A program made the position numbers and the translations under genes. Source: Bacteroidales bacterium (GTDB lineage Bacteria > Bacteroidota > Bacteroidia > Bacteroidales > VadinHA17). From it: a DNA stretch of 33,073 nucleotides. The stretch is taken from NCBI GenBank assembly GCA_012514255.1, contig JAAZAP010000264.1, forward strand, positions 1 through 33,073, given 5' to 3'. Each line of letters starts with the position of its first letter. Within the stretch, counting starts at the first letter, position 1. The notes under the pieces were generated by a model that did not search any database, was not told the origin of the DNA, and worked only from the letters and a program-made list of their open reading frames with translations. Shown in pieces: positions 1 to 10,452 of the stretch.

Positions 1-44
1 AGAAAACATTGGAAGAATCAGGAGCTGAAGTTGAACTTAAATAA
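1..44 (+). CDS. rplL: 50S ribosomal protein L7/L12, C-terminal end (partial)
   Basis: Only the last 13 codons are in the window (frame begins at base 3), ending in TAA at 42-44. The readable tail KTLEESGAEVELK matches the conserved C-terminal helix and strand of ribosomal protein L7/L12, the stalk protein that recruits translation factors to the ribosome. Its position directly before rpoB is the usual rplKAJL-rpoBC order, which supports the call despite the short remnant. Confidence 0.9.
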   Translation, partial: KTLEESGAEVELK

Positions 45-69
45 GTTATACCTGATTACCGGGTTTACA

Positions 70-106
70 GGTTTAGTCCCGTCACCTGGCGGGGCTAAGC
101 CTTTTT
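70..106 (+). terminator. rplL-rpoB intergenic hairpin with T-run (attenuator candidate)
   Basis: Bases 70-80 (GGTTTAGTCCC) can pair with 91-101 (GGGGCTAAGCC) over 11 positions if two G-U pairs are allowed. The loop is 10 nt and five T residues follow at 102-106. This is a rho-independent terminator shape. Because rpoB starts 35 nt later and I see no Bacteroidota promoter in between, it more likely works as a partial terminator that lowers RNA polymerase subunit expression relative to ribosomal proteins, as the rplL-rpoB attenuator does in E. coli. Confidence 0.7.
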
Positions 107-141
107 GTCATTTATCATAAGTTCACTTAATCCTACCATAA

Positions 142-3100
142 ATGTCCTCAAAAAATATAGAACGAATAAATTTTGCATCCAAGCAGGATCAGCTGGAGTA
201 CCCTGATTTTCTTGAGATTCAGTTAAAGTCTTTTTCCGAGTTTTTTCAACTCGGCACCACACCCGAGAACAGGAGGAAAGAGGGCCTCTACCAGGTCTTC
301 ATGGAGAACTTCCCTATTACCGATACCAGGAACAATTTTGTGCTCGAATTCCTGGACTATTCTATTGACCCTCCCCGCTACACCATTGATGAGTGCATAG
401 AAAGGGGACTGACATTCAGTGTTCCGCTAAAGGCGAAACTGAAACTATATTGTACCGATCCCGAGCACGAGGATTTTGATACAGTGATCCAGGATGTATA
501 CCTGGGAGTCATTCCATATATGACCGAACGCGGTACGTTCGTCATAAACGGTGCAGAAAGAGTGGTGGTATCACAGCTGCACAGATCGCCCGGCGTTTTC
601 TTCGGGCAGAGCATCCACGCCAACGGTACCAAACTCTATTCCGCCAGGATAATCCCCTTCAAGGGATCATGGATAGAGTTCGCCACCGACATCAATAATG
701 TGATGTACGCATATATAGACAGGAAGAAGAAGCTGCCTGTCACCACCCTGCTCAGGGCCATTGGCTTTGAGAGTGATAAGGACATACTTGAGATCTTTAA
801 CCTCGCCGAGGAACATAAGGTCTCAAAAGTAAATATCAAGAAACTCGTCGGACGCAAACTGGCCGCCAGGGTACTCCGTACATGGGTAGAAGACTTCGTG
901 GACGAGGACACCGGTGAGGTGGTCTCCATTGAACGTAACGAGGTGGTGCTCGACAGGGAGACCGTCATTGAAAACGAACATGTTGACCTGATAGTTGATT
1001 CAGGGGCCAAGTCAATACTTCTTCACCGTGATGATATGACCCTGTCCGACTTTGCAATCATATACAACACGCTGCAAAAGGATCCATGCAACTCAGAGAA
1101 GGAGGCTGTGCTCTATATCTACAGGCAGCTCCGCAATGCCGAGCCGCCAGATGAAGCTACGGCACGTGACATCATTGATAAACTCTTCTTCTCAGACAAG
1201 CGTTATGACCTTGGCGATGTGGGACGATTCCGGATTAACCGGAAACTCAACCTTGACATAGACATCAACACAAAGATTCTTACCAGGGAGGATATCATCG
1301 CCATCATAGGTTATCTGATTGAACTAATCAACTCGAAGACTGACGTAGATGATATTGATCACCTCAGCAACAGGAGGGTCAAAACCGTTGGTGAACAGCT
1401 TTCGGCACAGTTCAGCGTGGGCCTTGCCCGAATGTCACGCACTATACGTGAACGTATGAATGTGCGTGATAATGAGGTCTTTACGCCAGTTGACCTGATA
1501 AACTCAAAGACTCTGTCGTCAGTCATTAACTCCTTCTTCGGCACCAACCAGCTGTCACAGTTCATGGACCAGACCAACCCGCTGGCAGAGATGACTCACA
1601 AACGCCGTCTCTCAGCCCTCGGCCCCGGTGGCCTTTCGCGCGAGCGTGCAGGATTTGAGGTTCGTGACGTGCACTATACCCACTATGGCCGTCTGTGCCC
1701 CATAGAGACACCTGAAGGGCCGAACATTGGCCTTATCTCTTCGCTCTGCGTCTATGCCCGCATTAACGAACTCGGGTTTATTGAAACTCCATACCGTGAT
1801 GTCATGGAGGGTAAGGTGAACCTTAACAATCAGGATGTCAAATGGCTTACCGCTGAGGATGAGGAGTATCTTACCGTGGCACAGGCCAATGCGCCTCTGA
1901 ACGAAGACGGGACCTTTGCTAACCCGAGAGCCAAGTCGAGGTACGGTGCTGACTACCCCTTCGAGGAGATATCCAAAGTGCAGATGATGGATGTGGCACC
2001 CAACCAGATAGCATCAATAGCCGCATCACTGATCCCCTTCCTTGAGCATGACGACGCCAACCGTGCACTCATGGGATCAAACATGATGCGCCAGGCTGTT
2101 CCGCTGGTAAGGCCTGAGGCCCCGATCGTGGGAACGGGACTGGAAGCTCAGGTGATAAAGGATTCACGCATTTTGATTGTTGCCGAAGGCGACGGCGTGG
2201 TTGAGTACGTTGACGCCAACGAGATAGTTATACGCTACAGCCGCACCGATGAGGAAAAATTCGTCAGCTTTGATGACGATGTGAAAAGGTACAGGCTTCC
2301 CAAGTATCATAAAACCAACCAGAATACAACTATCAACCTTATCCCAATCGTGAAGAAGGGAGAGAAAGTGGTTAAGGGACAGGTGCTTACTGAAGGTTAT
2401 GGCACCAAGAATGGCGAACTTGCCCTCGGGCGCAACCTGAAGGTAGCATTCATGCCCTGGAAGGGATACAACTTTGAAGATGCCATTGTGATCAGTGAGA
2501 AGGTGGTACAGGAAGACATCTTTACATCGGTGCACATTGACGAATATTTGCTTGAGGTGCGCGACACAAAGCGCGGGATGGAGGAACTGACTTCTGATAT
2601 TCCCAACGTCAGCGAGGAGGCCACGAAGAATCTTGATGAGAACGGACTCATCCGGATAGGCGCACAAATCAGACCGGGTGACATACTTATAGGCAAGATC
2701 ACTCCCAAAGGCGAATCTGATCCGTCACCCGAGGAGAAGCTTCTCAGAGCCATCTTCGGAGACAAGGCAGGTGACGTGAAGGATGCATCACTTAAGGCCG
2801 GTCCTTCGCTTGAGGGTGTGGTCATTGACAAGAAGCTTTTCACCCGTGCTATCAAGGATCGTAAGTCCAAGACTGCTGAAAAGCCCCTCCTGGACAAGAT
2901 AGATGCCGACTTCAACCGGGAGTCTGACGATCTCAAGGCAAGACTGGTGGACAAGCTCTTTATCCTGGTAAACGGGAAGACCTCACAGGGAGTAAAGGAT
3001 TATCTCAACGTTGACATAATTCCCAAGGGAGCCAAGTTCACGCTGAAACAGCTCCAGGAGATAGATTTCCTTAATATCAACCCCAATAAGTGGACCACTG

Positions 3101-3951
3101 ACAAGAAGAAGAATGACAGTATCAAACAGTTGCTCCACAACTATATTATCAAGTATAAGGAGATTGACGGGGTCTACAAAAGGAAAAGGTACAACATCAC
3201 TATCGGTGATGAGCTTCCTGCAGGCATCGTAAGGCTTGCCAAGGTCTATATTGCCAAGAAGCGTAAGATCAGGGTGGGCGACAAGATGGCCGGTCGCCAT
3301 GGTAACAAGGGTATCGTTGCAAGGATAGTGAGGCAGGAAGACATGCCTTTCCTGGCTGACGGAACCCCCGTGGATATCGTTCTCAACCCTCTGGGTGTGC
3401 CTTCAAGGATGAACCTGGGCCAGATATACGAGAGCGTACTCGGATGGGCCGGCAGAGAGCTTGGAATGACCTTCTCAACCCCTATCTTTGATGGTGCCAC
3501 ACAGGAGCAGATCAACAAGCTGACCGAGGAAGCAGGTGTACCACGCAATGGTACCACCTACCTCTATGACGGCGGTACCGGTGAACGGTTTGATCAGCCG
3601 GCCACCGTTGGAATGATCTATATGCTCAAGCTGGGCCATATGGTCGATGACAAGATGCACGCCAGGTCAATCGGACCCTACTCACTCATCACCCAGCAGC
3701 CTCTCGGAGGGAAGGCCCAGTTCGGTGGCCAACGCTTCGGAGAGATGGAAGTATGGGCGCTGGAAGCCTTCGGTGCAGCACATATCCTCCAGGAGATACT
3801 GACCATCAAGTCTGATGACGTGATTGGAAGAGCCAAAGCTTATGAAGCCATAGTCAAGGGAGAACCCATGCCACAGCCGGGAATACCCGAGTCGCTTAAC
3901 GTGCTGCTGCACGAGCTGCGGGGTCTGGGCCTGAGCATCAATCTTGAGTAA
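142..3951 (+). CDS. rpoB: DNA-directed RNA polymerase subunit beta
   Basis: This is the beta subunit of RNA polymerase, which forms one pincer of the catalytic cleft. The 1269-residue length is normal for Bacteroidota. The fork-loop/rifampicin region lies at about residues 466-512 and contains [17 protein letters not shown] and [14 protein letters not shown]. The Asp, His and Ser that most often mutate in resistant strains are all in the wild-type state, so the classic sites predict rifampicin sensitivity. The switch/active-site motif [12 protein letters not shown] is near residue 1047, and the C-terminus carries the [21 protein letters not shown] block that contacts beta'. ATG 142 is the first in-frame start and gives the conserved N-terminus. 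There is no clear Shine-Dalgarno; the upstream sequence is A/T-rich. rpoC follows after 40 nt. Confidence 0.99.
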   Translation: MSSKNIERINFASKQDQLEYPDFLEIQLKSFSEFFQLGTTPENRRKEGLYQVFMENFPITDTRNNFVLEFLDYSIDPPRYTIDECIERGLTFSVPLKAKLKLYCTDPEHEDFDTVIQDVYLGVIPYMTERGTFVINGAERVVVSQLHRSPGVFFGQSIHANGTKLYSARIIPFKGSWIEFATDINNVMYAYIDRKKKLPVTTLLRAIGFESDKDILEIFNLAEEHKVSKVNIKKLVGRKLAARVLRTWVEDFVDEDTGEVVSIERNEVVLDRETVIENEHVDLIVDSGAKSILLHRDDMTLSDFAIIYNTLQKDPCNSEKEAVLYIYRQLRNAEPPDEATARDIIDKLFFSDKRYDLGDVGRFRINRKLNLDIDINTKILTREDIIAIIGYLIELINSKTDVDDIDHLSNRRVKTVGEQLSAQFSVGLARMSRTIRERMNVRDNEVFTPVDLINSKTLSSVINSFFGTNQLSQFMDQTNPLAEMTHKRRLSALGPGGLSRERAGFEVRDVHYTHYGRLCPIETPEGPNIGLISSLCVYARINELGFIETPYRDVMEGKVNLNNQDVKWLTAEDEEYLTVAQANAPLNEDGTFANPRAKSRYGADYPFEEISKVQMMDVAPNQIASIAASLIPFLEHDDANRALMGSNMMRQAVPLVRPEAPIVGTGLEAQVIKDSRILIVAEGDGVVEYVDANEIVIRYSRTDEEKFVSFDDDVKRYRLPKYHKTNQNTTINLIPIVKKGEKVVKGQVLTEGYGTKNGELALGRNLKVAFMPWKGYNFEDAIVISEKVVQEDIFTSVHIDEYLLEVRDTKRGMEELTSDIPNVSEEATKNLDENGLIRIGAQIRPGDILIGKITPKGESDPSPEEKLLRAIFGDKAGDVKDASLKAGPSLEGVVIDKKLFTRAIKDRKSKTAEKPLLDKIDADFNRESDDLKARLVDKLFILVNGKTSQGVKDYLNVDIIPKGAKFTLKQLQEIDFLNINPNKWTTDKKKNDSIKQLLHNYIIKYKEIDGVYKRKRYNITIGDELPAGIVRLAKVYIAKKRKIRVGDKMAGRHGNKGIVARIVRQEDMPFLADGTPVDIVLNPLGVPSRMNLGQIYESVLGWAGRELGMTFSTPIFDGATQEQINKLTEEAGVPRNGTTYLYDGGTGERFDQPATVGMIYMLKLGHMVDDKMHARSIGPYSLITQQPLGGKAQFGGQRFGEMEVWALEAFGAAHILQEILTIKSDDVIGRAKAYEAIVKGEPMPQPGIPESLNVLLHELRGLGLSINLE

Positions 3952-3991
3952 ATGAGCTGAGCATACACAAAGTAAAAAACGAAAACATAAT

Positions 3992-6900
3992 ATGTCATTC
4001 AGAAGGGATAACAAACAGAAGACCAGCTATACGAAGATTTCGATAGGGCTGGCATCACCGGAGGAGATACTTGACAAATCAAGCGGCGAGGTCCTGAAAC
4101 CTGAGACTATCAACTACCGTACCTACAAGCCGGAACGTGACGGCCTCTTCTGCGAGAGGATCTTCGGACCGGTGAAGGACTATGAGTGCCATTGCGGAAA
4201 ATACAAGAGGATACGTTACAAGGGGATCGTCTGTGACCGCTGCGGTGTGGAGGTGACGGAGAAGAAGGTCAGACGTGAGCGCATGGGACACATCTCACTG
4301 GTGGTGCCCGTGGCACATATATGGTACTTCAGGTCGCTGCCCAACAAGATAGGCTATCTGCTGGGCCTGCCGACGAAGAAGCTTGACAGCATCATCTACT
4401 ATGAAAGGTACGTGGTTATCAATCCCGGTGTCAAAGCTGCTGATGGAGTAAAATACCTTGATTTTCTGTCTGAGGAGGAATACATGGAGATAGTGGAGAC
4501 CCTGCCCAAGGAGAACCAGTATCTTGATGATGATCATCCTGACAAGTTTATTGCAGAGATGGGAGCTGAAGCACTCTATAAACTGCTGGGCAAGCTTGAT
4601 CTTGATGAGCTCTCATATTCACTGCGCCACCGTGCCAACACCGAGACCTCACAGCAACGCAAGAGCGAGGCTCTGAAGAGACTCCAGGTGGTTGAGGCCT
4701 TCAGGGAGTCAAAGAACATAAACAGGCCCGAGTGGATGATTGTGAAGATCGTTCCCGTCATCCCGCCTGAACTGAGGCCACTCGTGCCGCTCGATGGTGG
4801 AAGGTTCGCAACCAGCGACCTCAATGACCTGTACCGCAGGGTAATCATACGCAATAACCGTCTCAAGAGACTGATAGAGATCAAGGCTCCCGAGGTGATC
4901 CTCCGTAATGAGAAGAGGATGCTCCAGGAAGCTGTTGACTCACTGTTTGACAACTCACGCAAGGCGAACGCGGTTAAGACAGATGCCAACAGACCCCTCA
5001 AGTCGCTCTCTGACAGCCTCAAGGGCAAACAGGGACGATTCCGTCAGAACCTGCTCGGTAAGAGAGTTGACTATTCAGCACGTTCGGTCATTGTTGTAGG
5101 ACCCGAGCTGAAGCTGCATGAGACAGGTATCCCGAAGGATATGGCTGCTGAGCTGTACAAGCCGTTCATTATACGCAAGCTTATTGAGCGTGGAATTGTC
5201 AAGACTGTTAAGAGTGCAAAGAAGATCGTTGACAGGAAAGACCCTGTGGTATGGGATATCCTGGAGAACGTTCTCAAGGGGCATCCCATAATGCTGAACC
5301 GTGCTCCCACGCTTCACAGGCTAGGGATTCAGGCTTTCCAGCCTAAGCTGATTGAAGGTAAGGCCATTCAGCTCCATCCGCTGGTATGTACCGCCTTCAA
5401 CGCTGACTTTGACGGTGACCAGATGGCTGTGCACCTGCCCCTGGGCAACGCCGCCATCCTGGAGGCACAGATGCTAATGCTTGCATCACATAATATCCTT
5501 AACCCGGCTAACGGTGCTCCCATTACCGTGCCTTCACAGGACATGGTGCTTGGCCTCTATTACATTACCAAAGCACGCATGAGCACCGAGACCATCAAGG
5601 TCAAAGGCGAAGGAACGGTCTTCTATTCACCCGAAGAGGTACGCATAGCTTACAACGAAGGCAAGATAGACCTGCATGCCGTCATCAAGGTTAAGATCAA
5701 TGATATAGTTGATGGCCAGAAGGTTAACCATCTGATAGAGACTACCGTAGGACGAGTGATCTTCAATGAGTTCGTGCCGGAAGAGGTCGGTTATATCAAT
5801 GAACTTCTGACCAAGAAATCACTCCGTGACATCATCGGGACTGTGCTCAAGAAAGCCGGTACTGCAAAAACTGCTGACTTCCTTGATGCCATCAAGGACC
5901 TCGGATTCCGAATGGCTTTTACAGGAGGCCTCTCTTTCAATCTTGACGACGTCATCATTCCGCAGGAGAAGGAGATGTTCGTTCAGGAAGGATATGAGCA
6001 GGTTGACGAGGTGCTTTCGAACTACAGTATGGGCTTCATAACCAACAATGAAAGGTACAACCAGATCATTGACATATGGACCCATGTCAATGCACGTCTC
6101 ACTCAGAGCCTGATGAAGCAACTTTCTTCTGACAAGCAGGGCTTCAATTCAGTTTACATGATGCTTGACTCTGGTGCCAGGGGTTCCAAGGAACAGATCC
6201 GCCAGCTCTCAGGCATGAGGGGTCTTATGGCCAAACCTCAGAAGTCGGGAGCAACAGGGTCGGAGATCATTGAGAACCCGATTCTTTCAAACTTCAAGGA
6301 GGGACTGTCAGTACTTGAGTACTTTATCTCAACGCACGGCGCCCGTAAAGGTCTTGCAGACACTGCTCTCAAAACTGCAGATGCAGGGTATCTTACCCGC
6401 CGACTGGTTGACGTGTCACAGGATGTGATTATCACCGAGGAAGACTGTGGCACCCTTCGCGGACTGGCGGCTACTGCCATCAAGAACAATGAGGAGATAG
6501 TTGAATCACTCTACGATAGGATACTTGGCCGCACCACCGTGCATGATATCTACAATCCCCTTACCGGTGAGCTGATAGTATCATCCGGGTCAGAGATAAC
6601 CGAGGATGTGGCTAACCGCATTGACGAGTCGCCTATAGAGCAGGTTGAGATCCGTTCGGTTCTTACCTGTGAATCAAAGAAAGGTGTTTGCGCCAAATGC
6701 TATGGCCGTAACCTTGCCACCGGAAGGATGGTCCAGAAGGGCGAGGCCGTGGGTGTCATAGCCGCACAGAGTATCGGTGAGCCCGGCACACAGCTTACCC
6801 TGCGTACATTCCACGTAGGAGGTACAGCATCCAACATCGCCACCGAGTCAAGCCTTATAGCCCGGTATGGCGGAGTGGCTGTAATAGAGGAGGTCAGGAC

Positions 6901-8284
6901 CGTATCCAAGAAAGATCCTGAGAAAGGTGTGGTTGACATCGTCATAGGACGTCTGGGAGAACTGAGAATAGTTGACAAGACTACAGGCATCGCACTGACA
7001 ACCCATACCATTCCTTACGGCAGCAGGCTCTATATAAAACCCAACCAGGAGGTCAAGAAAGGTGATCTCATATGCGAATGGGATCCATTCAATGCTGTGA
7101 TCATCTCCGAGGTGTCAGGTAAAGTAGCATTTGACTACCTCATTGAGGGTGTGACCTTCCGCGAAGAGTCTGACGAACAAACAGGCTTCAAGGAGAAGGT
7201 GATCATTGAAAGCAGGGACAAGACCAAGAACCCGACTATCAAGATCATGTCAGCCGACGGAGTGGTGATCAAGGCTTACAACCTGCCCGTGGGTGCCCAC
7301 CTTGTCACTGACCTCAACAAGATTGTTGATGCAGGTGACACCATCGTCAAGATCCCCAGGGCAGTGGGCAAGTCAGGTGACATCACCGGCGGTCTGCCGC
7401 GGGTGACAGAACTGTTTGAGGCACGCAACCCCTCTAATCCGGCTATAGTGACCGAGATTGACGGTGAGGTGACCTATGGCAAGATCAAGAGAGGCAACAG
7501 GGAGATAAGTATTACCTCCAAGTCAGGTGAGATGAAGAAGTACCTGGTGCCGCTCTCAAAGCAGATACTTGTACAGGAGAATGATTATGTCAGGGCCGGG
7601 ACACCCCTCTCTGACGGCGCCATCACTCCTGCTGACATCCTTGCCATCAAGGGACCGACCAAGGTACAGGAGTATATCGTCAACGAGATCCAGGAGGTCT
7701 ATCGCCTCCAGGGTGTGAAGATCAATGACAAACACTTTGAGATTATCGTCAGACAGATGATGCGCAAGGTGGAGATAATTGATCCGGGTGACACTAAGTT
7801 CCTTGAACGCCAGGTGGTTGACAAGCTGGAGTTTATGGATGAGAATGACTGGGTATACGGCAAGAAGATAGTTATTGATGCCGGAGACAGTCAGACCCTC
7901 AGGCCTGGTCAGGTGATCACTGCCCGCAAGCTCAGGGACGAGAACTCACTCCTCAAGCGTCGTGACCTCAAGCTGATAGAGTCAAGGGATGCAGTGCCCG
8001 CAACCTCACAGCAGGTGCTGCAGGGTATCACCCGCGCCGCACTGCAGACAAACAGCTTCTTCTCGGCAGCATCATTCCAGGAGACAACCAAGGTACTTAA
8101 TGAAGCTGCAATTCTCGGGAAGATAGATTTCCTCGAGGGACTCAAGGAGAATGTTATCGTCGGACACCTTATTCCGGCAGGAACAGGACTCAGGGAGTAT
8201 AATAACGTTATCGTCGGATCACTGGAGGATTATGAGTCACTGGTGCACGCCAGTCCGAGTGCCAGTGAAGTAGAACAGGAATAA
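3992..8284 (+). CDS. rpoC: DNA-directed RNA polymerase subunit beta'
   Basis: This is the largest RNA polymerase subunit and carries the catalytic magnesium site. The N-terminal zinc ribbon [20 protein letters not shown] is at about residues 66-85. The metal-binding NADFDGD motif is at about 470-476. The bridge-helix and trigger-loop neighbourhood with [17 protein letters not shown] is near 727. The second zinc site is made by EEDCGTLRG plus [11 protein letters not shown] near 892. At 1430 residues it has the usual Bacteroidota length with no truncation. It is co-transcribed with rpoB upstream, and the DUF3467 gene starts 9 nt after its stop, so all three are probably on one message. Confidence 0.99.
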   Translation: MSFRRDNKQKTSYTKISIGLASPEEILDKSSGEVLKPETINYRTYKPERDGLFCERIFGPVKDYECHCGKYKRIRYKGIVCDRCGVEVTEKKVRRERMGHISLVVPVAHIWYFRSLPNKIGYLLGLPTKKLDSIIYYERYVVINPGVKAADGVKYLDFLSEEEYMEIVETLPKENQYLDDDHPDKFIAEMGAEALYKLLGKLDLDELSYSLRHRANTETSQQRKSEALKRLQVVEAFRESKNINRPEWMIVKIVPVIPPELRPLVPLDGGRFATSDLNDLYRRVIIRNNRLKRLIEIKAPEVILRNEKRMLQEAVDSLFDNSRKANAVKTDANRPLKSLSDSLKGKQGRFRQNLLGKRVDYSARSVIVVGPELKLHETGIPKDMAAELYKPFIIRKLIERGIVKTVKSAKKIVDRKDPVVWDILENVLKGHPIMLNRAPTLHRLGIQAFQPKLIEGKAIQLHPLVCTAFNADFDGDQMAVHLPLGNAAILEAQMLMLASHNILNPANGAPITVPSQDMVLGLYYITKARMSTETIKVKGEGTVFYSPEEVRIAYNEGKIDLHAVIKVKINDIVDGQKVNHLIETTVGRVIFNEFVPEEVGYINELLTKKSLRDIIGTVLKKAGTAKTADFLDAIKDLGFRMAFTGGLSFNLDDVIIPQEKEMFVQEGYEQVDEVLSNYSMGFITNNERYNQIIDIWTHVNARLTQSLMKQLSSDKQGFNSVYMMLDSGARGSKEQIRQLSGMRGLMAKPQKSGATGSEIIENPILSNFKEGLSVLEYFISTHGARKGLADTALKTADAGYLTRRLVDVSQDVIITEEDCGTLRGLAATAIKNNEEIVESLYDRILGRTTVHDIYNPLTGELIVSSGSEITEDVANRIDESPIEQVEIRSVLTCESKKGVCAKCYGRNLATGRMVQKGEAVGVIAAQSIGEPGTQLTLRTFHVGGTASNIATESSLIARYGGVAVIEEVRTVSKKDPEKGVVDIVIGRLGELRIVDKTTGIALTTHTIPYGSRLYIKPNQEVKKGDLICEWDPFNAVIISEVSGKVAFDYLIEGVTFREESDEQTGFKEKVIIESRDKTKNPTIKIMSADGVVIKAYNLPVGAHLVTDLNKIVDAGDTIVKIPRAVGKSGDITGGLPRVTELFEARNPSNPAIVTEIDGEVTYGKIKRGNREISITSKSGEMKKYLVPLSKQILVQENDYVRAGTPLSDGAITPADILAIKGPTKVQEYIVNEIQEVYRLQGVKINDKHFEIIVRQMMRKVEIIDPGDTKFLERQVVDKLEFMDENDWVYGKKIVIDAGDSQTLRPGQVITARKLRDENSLLKRRDLKLIESRDAVPATSQQVLQGITRAALQTNSFFSAASFQETTKVLNEAAILGKIDFLEGLKENVIVGHLIPAGTGLREYNNVIVGSLEDYESLVHASPSASEVEQE

Positions 8285-8293
8285 AACAGGATC

Positions 8294-8611
8294 ATGTCAG
8301 AAAACAAGAATCAGGGACAGTTCAATATTGAACTGAGTGAAGAGGTTGCCGAGGGTGTTTATTCGAACCTGGCAGTCATTACCCATTCACCGGCTGAGTT
8401 TGTCATTGACTTTATCAGGATTATGCCGGGAGTGCCCAAATCAAAGGTCAAATCCAGGATCATCCTTACGCCTGAGCATGCCAAGAGGTTTGTGGCTGCC
8501 CTCTCAGACAATATTACCAAGTATGAGTCCGTACACGGACCCATACGTGAGAACAAGGGATCAGGCCCTGTAATGCCTGTAACCTTCGGAGGACCGACAG
8601 CCCAGGCATGA
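8294..8611 (+). CDS. DUF3467 domain-containing protein
   Basis: This 105-residue cytoplasmic protein has no signal peptide or membrane segment. It matches the small DUF3467 family that commonly sits directly behind rpoC in Bacteroidota. Recognisable parts are the central FVIDFIRIMPGVPKSKVKSR stretch and ILTPEHAKRF. The function is not known. The conserved placement in the rpoBC operon makes a link to transcription plausible, but that is inference from position only. It begins 9 nt after rpoC and is followed by a terminator at 8633-8664, making it the last gene of the operon. Confidence 0.9.
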   Translation: MSENKNQGQFNIELSEEVAEGVYSNLAVITHSPAEFVIDFIRIMPGVPKSKVKSRIILTPEHAKRFVAALSDNITKYESVHGPIRENKGSGPVMPVTFGGPTAQA

Positions 8612-8632
8612 TTTCCGAACCTGTACAAGTTG

Positions 8633-8664
8633 AGCCGGTTGATGAATCAGCCGGCTTTCTTTTT
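8633..8664 (+). terminator. Rho-independent terminator of the rpoBC-DUF3467 operon
   Basis: AGCCGGTT (8633-8640) pairs with AGCCGGCT (8649-8656), with one G-U pair. The stem can extend inward through GAT/ATC. It is followed by TTTCTTTTT-type sequence (8656-8664). It begins about 20 nt after the DUF3467 stop. The T-run also supplies the -33 element of the next promoter. Confidence 0.85.
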
Positions 8665-8692
8665 GCACAGAAGGAAAATATGCGTTATTTTG
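8662..8692 (+). promoter_or_regulatory. Bacteroidota-type promoter overlapping the upstream terminator
   Basis: TTTG at 8662-8665, a spacer of exactly 19 nt, then TTATTTTG at 8685-8692. The Bacteroidota primary sigma consensus is TTTG-N19-TAnnTTTG, so only one position of the -7 box deviates. The predicted transcript would start near 8698, shortly before the ATG at 8716, and would exclude the earlier in-frame ATGs at 8608 and 8680. Confidence 0.65.
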
Positions 8693-8715
8693 CATTGTCT
8701 AAATACCTCAGAACC

Positions 8716-9117
8716 ATGAAAAGAAACAGGATATTGGCCACGGTTGTCATGATTATTCTGATCATTGCCGGGATGGTGATGTCAGGGGGATGCAAGAAAC
8801 AGCCTAAGTGCGGGTGTGACGGTGATGCACTTGATACTCTGAGACAAACCCATGTCAACATATCATATGATGCAGTGAACAGGACCGCACGTTTTACTCC
8901 TCTATGGGATTCATACTCTATCTATTACTTCTGCAATCCCTCCCAGTGGATCAGTGAGCTGACCAAGTTCGACCAGGGCGAAGAAGTGCTGGTCTCGGGG
9001 CCCTACTTCTACGAATGCAACTACCTGATGAACAGCAGTAACTCATATTACTACAGTTATATGAGGATATACCAGATCCAGGTGACAGATCTATCGGCGT
9101 ATGAGTACGGGAAATAG
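8716..9117 (+). CDS. Small Cys-rich lipoprotein of unknown function
   Basis: The predicted protein has 133 residues. It starts with basic MKRNR, then a hydrophobic stretch (about residues 6-21) and a lipobox-like VMSGGC ending at Cys26, which points to a lipid-anchored envelope protein. Three further cysteines lie just after the anchor (KKQPKCGCDGD and nearby). The mature part is rich in Tyr and Ser and has a 'WDSYSIYYFCNPSQW' segment, but I do not recognise a family. The reading frame is open back to 8608. I choose ATG 8716 because it begins a proper signal sequence and lies just downstream of the promoter at 8662-8692. The next gene starts 34 nt later. Confidence is good that it is an envelope lipoprotein, but its role is unknown. 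Confidence 0.7.
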   Translation: MKRNRILATVVMIILIIAGMVMSGGCKKQPKCGCDGDALDTLRQTHVNISYDAVNRTARFTPLWDSYSIYYFCNPSQWISELTKFDQGEEVLVSGPYFYECNYLMNSSNSYYYSYMRIYQIQVTDLSAYEYGK

Positions 9118-9151
9118 GATTGCATGATTCAATAATGATGTCACGGCATCT

Positions 9152-9934
9152 GTGGCACTATACAACATATCATTCATCGGGGCCGGCAACGTGGCAGGAT
9201 CACTTGCTGCAGGGCTGGCTGCCGCCGGTCACAGGATACTCTCCGTTGCTTCAAGGAGCGGTGACAGCGCCCGGGAGCTGGCATCATCGCTGGGGGCAGA
9301 ATGGCGACGTGATCTGACAGTGCCGGCAGAGTGTGACCTCCTCATCATCTCAGTCTCCGACACCGCTGTTGGCACAGTGGCTGAGAATGCAGTCATCTCT
9401 CCGGGTACGCTCATTGCCCATACCGCCGGCAGCGTACCGCTGGCAGCACTGGGCCGCAGCAGCGGCGCCGGAGTGCTCTACCCGCTGCAGACATTTACAA
9501 AAGGTTTTCCTCCTGATCTCAGCCAGGTGCCTTTCTTTATTGAAGCCACTGACAGCGCCACCCTTAACCTGCTCAGGGAGATCGGAGAAAGCATAGGAGC
9601 AGGAGCCTGGGAGTGCGACACGGAGAACAGGAAGAAACTGCACCTGGCAGCTGTCTTCACCAATAACTTCTCCAACTTCATGATGACCACCGGGGAGACC
9701 ATGGCAAGGGAGGCCGGCATTGATCCCGTTCTGCTTCGCCCCCTCATCGGTGAGACAGCCCGGAAAGCATTACGCACCGGCCCTGAGGCAGCCCAGACCG
9801 GCCCTGCCGTCAGACTTGACACCGGCACGCTGAAAAGTCATATCGAATTGCTATCTTTCTCACCACAATACCAGAAACTTTACAGGCTGGTAAGTAAAAT
9901 GATAGCCGGCCATTACAGTAAAAAGAAAAAATGA
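9152..9934 (+). CDS. Rossmann-fold and DUF2520 domain-containing protein
   Basis: The N-terminal nucleotide-binding fold shows the dinucleotide motif FIGAGNVAGSLAAGL (about residues 8-22) followed by a beta strand ending VASRS, as in the NADP-binding F420-dependent oxidoreductase/P5C-reductase-like superfamily. The C-terminal half (from about YPLQTFTKGFP) is the all-helical DUF2520 domain with KKLHLAAVFTNNFSNFMMTTGE. The substrate is unknown. The start is GTG 9152, the only standard start that keeps the first beta strand before the upstream in-frame stop at 9125. The length (260 residues) is typical of the family. Its last 4 bases overlap the start of the KdsC-like gene, so the two are translationally coupled. 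It could be mistaken for ProC, but the DUF2520 half argues against that. Confidence 0.88.
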   Translation: MALYNISFIGAGNVAGSLAAGLAAAGHRILSVASRSGDSARELASSLGAEWRRDLTVPAECDLLIISVSDTAVGTVAENAVISPGTLIAHTAGSVPLAALGRSSGAGVLYPLQTFTKGFPPDLSQVPFFIEATDSATLNLLREIGESIGAGAWECDTENRKKLHLAAVFTNNFSNFMMTTGETMAREAGIDPVLLRPLIGETARKALRTGPEAAQTGPAVRLDTGTLKSHIELLSFSPQYQKLYRLVSKMIAGHYSKKKK

Positions 9935-10452
9935 CCAATTTCAAGGAAGAACTACGGGGGGTAAAAGCATTTGTTTTTGATATTGACGGCGTATTGTCAA
10001 CACAGACCATAAGTCTTTCTGTCTGGGGCGTCCCGCTCAGGACCGTCAACCTCAGGGACGGTTATGCCCTGCAACTGGCTGTGAAGAAAGGGTATCACGT
10101 GGGAGTTATCTCAGGTTCCAACTCCAGGGAGTATATCAAACGACTGAAAACGCTGGGTATTACTGATATCTATCTCAATTCACGAACTAAGAAGGAGAGC
10201 ATGCTGGAACTTGCTGCCAGATGGAATGTGGACCTGAAGCATATACTCTATATGGGCGATGACATTCCCGACTTCGAGGTGATGAAGATGGTGGGTTTGC
10301 CCGCCTGTCCGGCAGATGCCGACAGTGAGATCAAGCAGATAGCCGTCTACATCTCAGACAAAAGAGGCGGAGAAGGGTGTGTACGCGATGTAATTGAACA
10401 GGCATTACGCCTTCACAAAAACTGGATGGACCATGAAGCATTCTCGTGGTGA
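9931..10452 (+). CDS. kdsC: KdsC-like HAD phosphatase (3-deoxy-D-manno-octulosonate 8-phosphate phosphatase family)
   Basis: This is a 173-residue, single-domain HAD hydrolase with no cap domain, the size of the tetrameric KdsC group. Motif I is VFDIDGVLST with nucleophile Asp17 and acid/base Asp19. Motif II is VISGSNS. The conserved Lys is in RTKKES, and motif III is MGDDIPDFEVM. Family members hydrolyse KDO 8-phosphate to KDO for lipopolysaccharide synthesis or act on related sugar-acid phosphates such as those in sialic acid or KDN pathways. The residues visible do not separate these options. ATG overlaps the stop of the upstream gene (ATGA), and its own stop lies 20 bp inside the prenyltransferase gene. 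I am sure of the fold and family, and moderately sure of the substrate. Confidence 0.8.
   Translation: MTNFKEELRGVKAFVFDIDGVLSTQTISLSVWGVPLRTVNLRDGYALQLAVKKGYHVGVISGSNSREYIKRLKTLGITDIYLNSRTKKESMLELAARWNVDLKHILYMGDDIPDFEVMKMVGLPACPADADSEIKQIAVYISDKRGGEGCVRDVIEQALRLHKNWMDHEAFSW

Noticed and set aside
2164..4014. Minus-strand open frames across rpoB and the rpoB-rpoC junction
   Set aside because: They are antisense to highly conserved RNA polymerase genes and show no recognisable protein features.
8608..8715. Longer version of the small lipoprotein starting at ATG 8608 or 8680
   Set aside because: These starts lie before or inside the terminator and promoter (8633-8692) and would bury the signal sequence behind up to 36 extra residues.
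9152..9934. DUF2520 protein considered as the pyrroline-5-carboxylate reductase needed after hydroxyproline dehydratase
   Set aside because: The N-terminal fold is similar, but the C-terminal DUF2520 half differs from the ProC dimerisation domain and the gene is 20 kb away in another operon.
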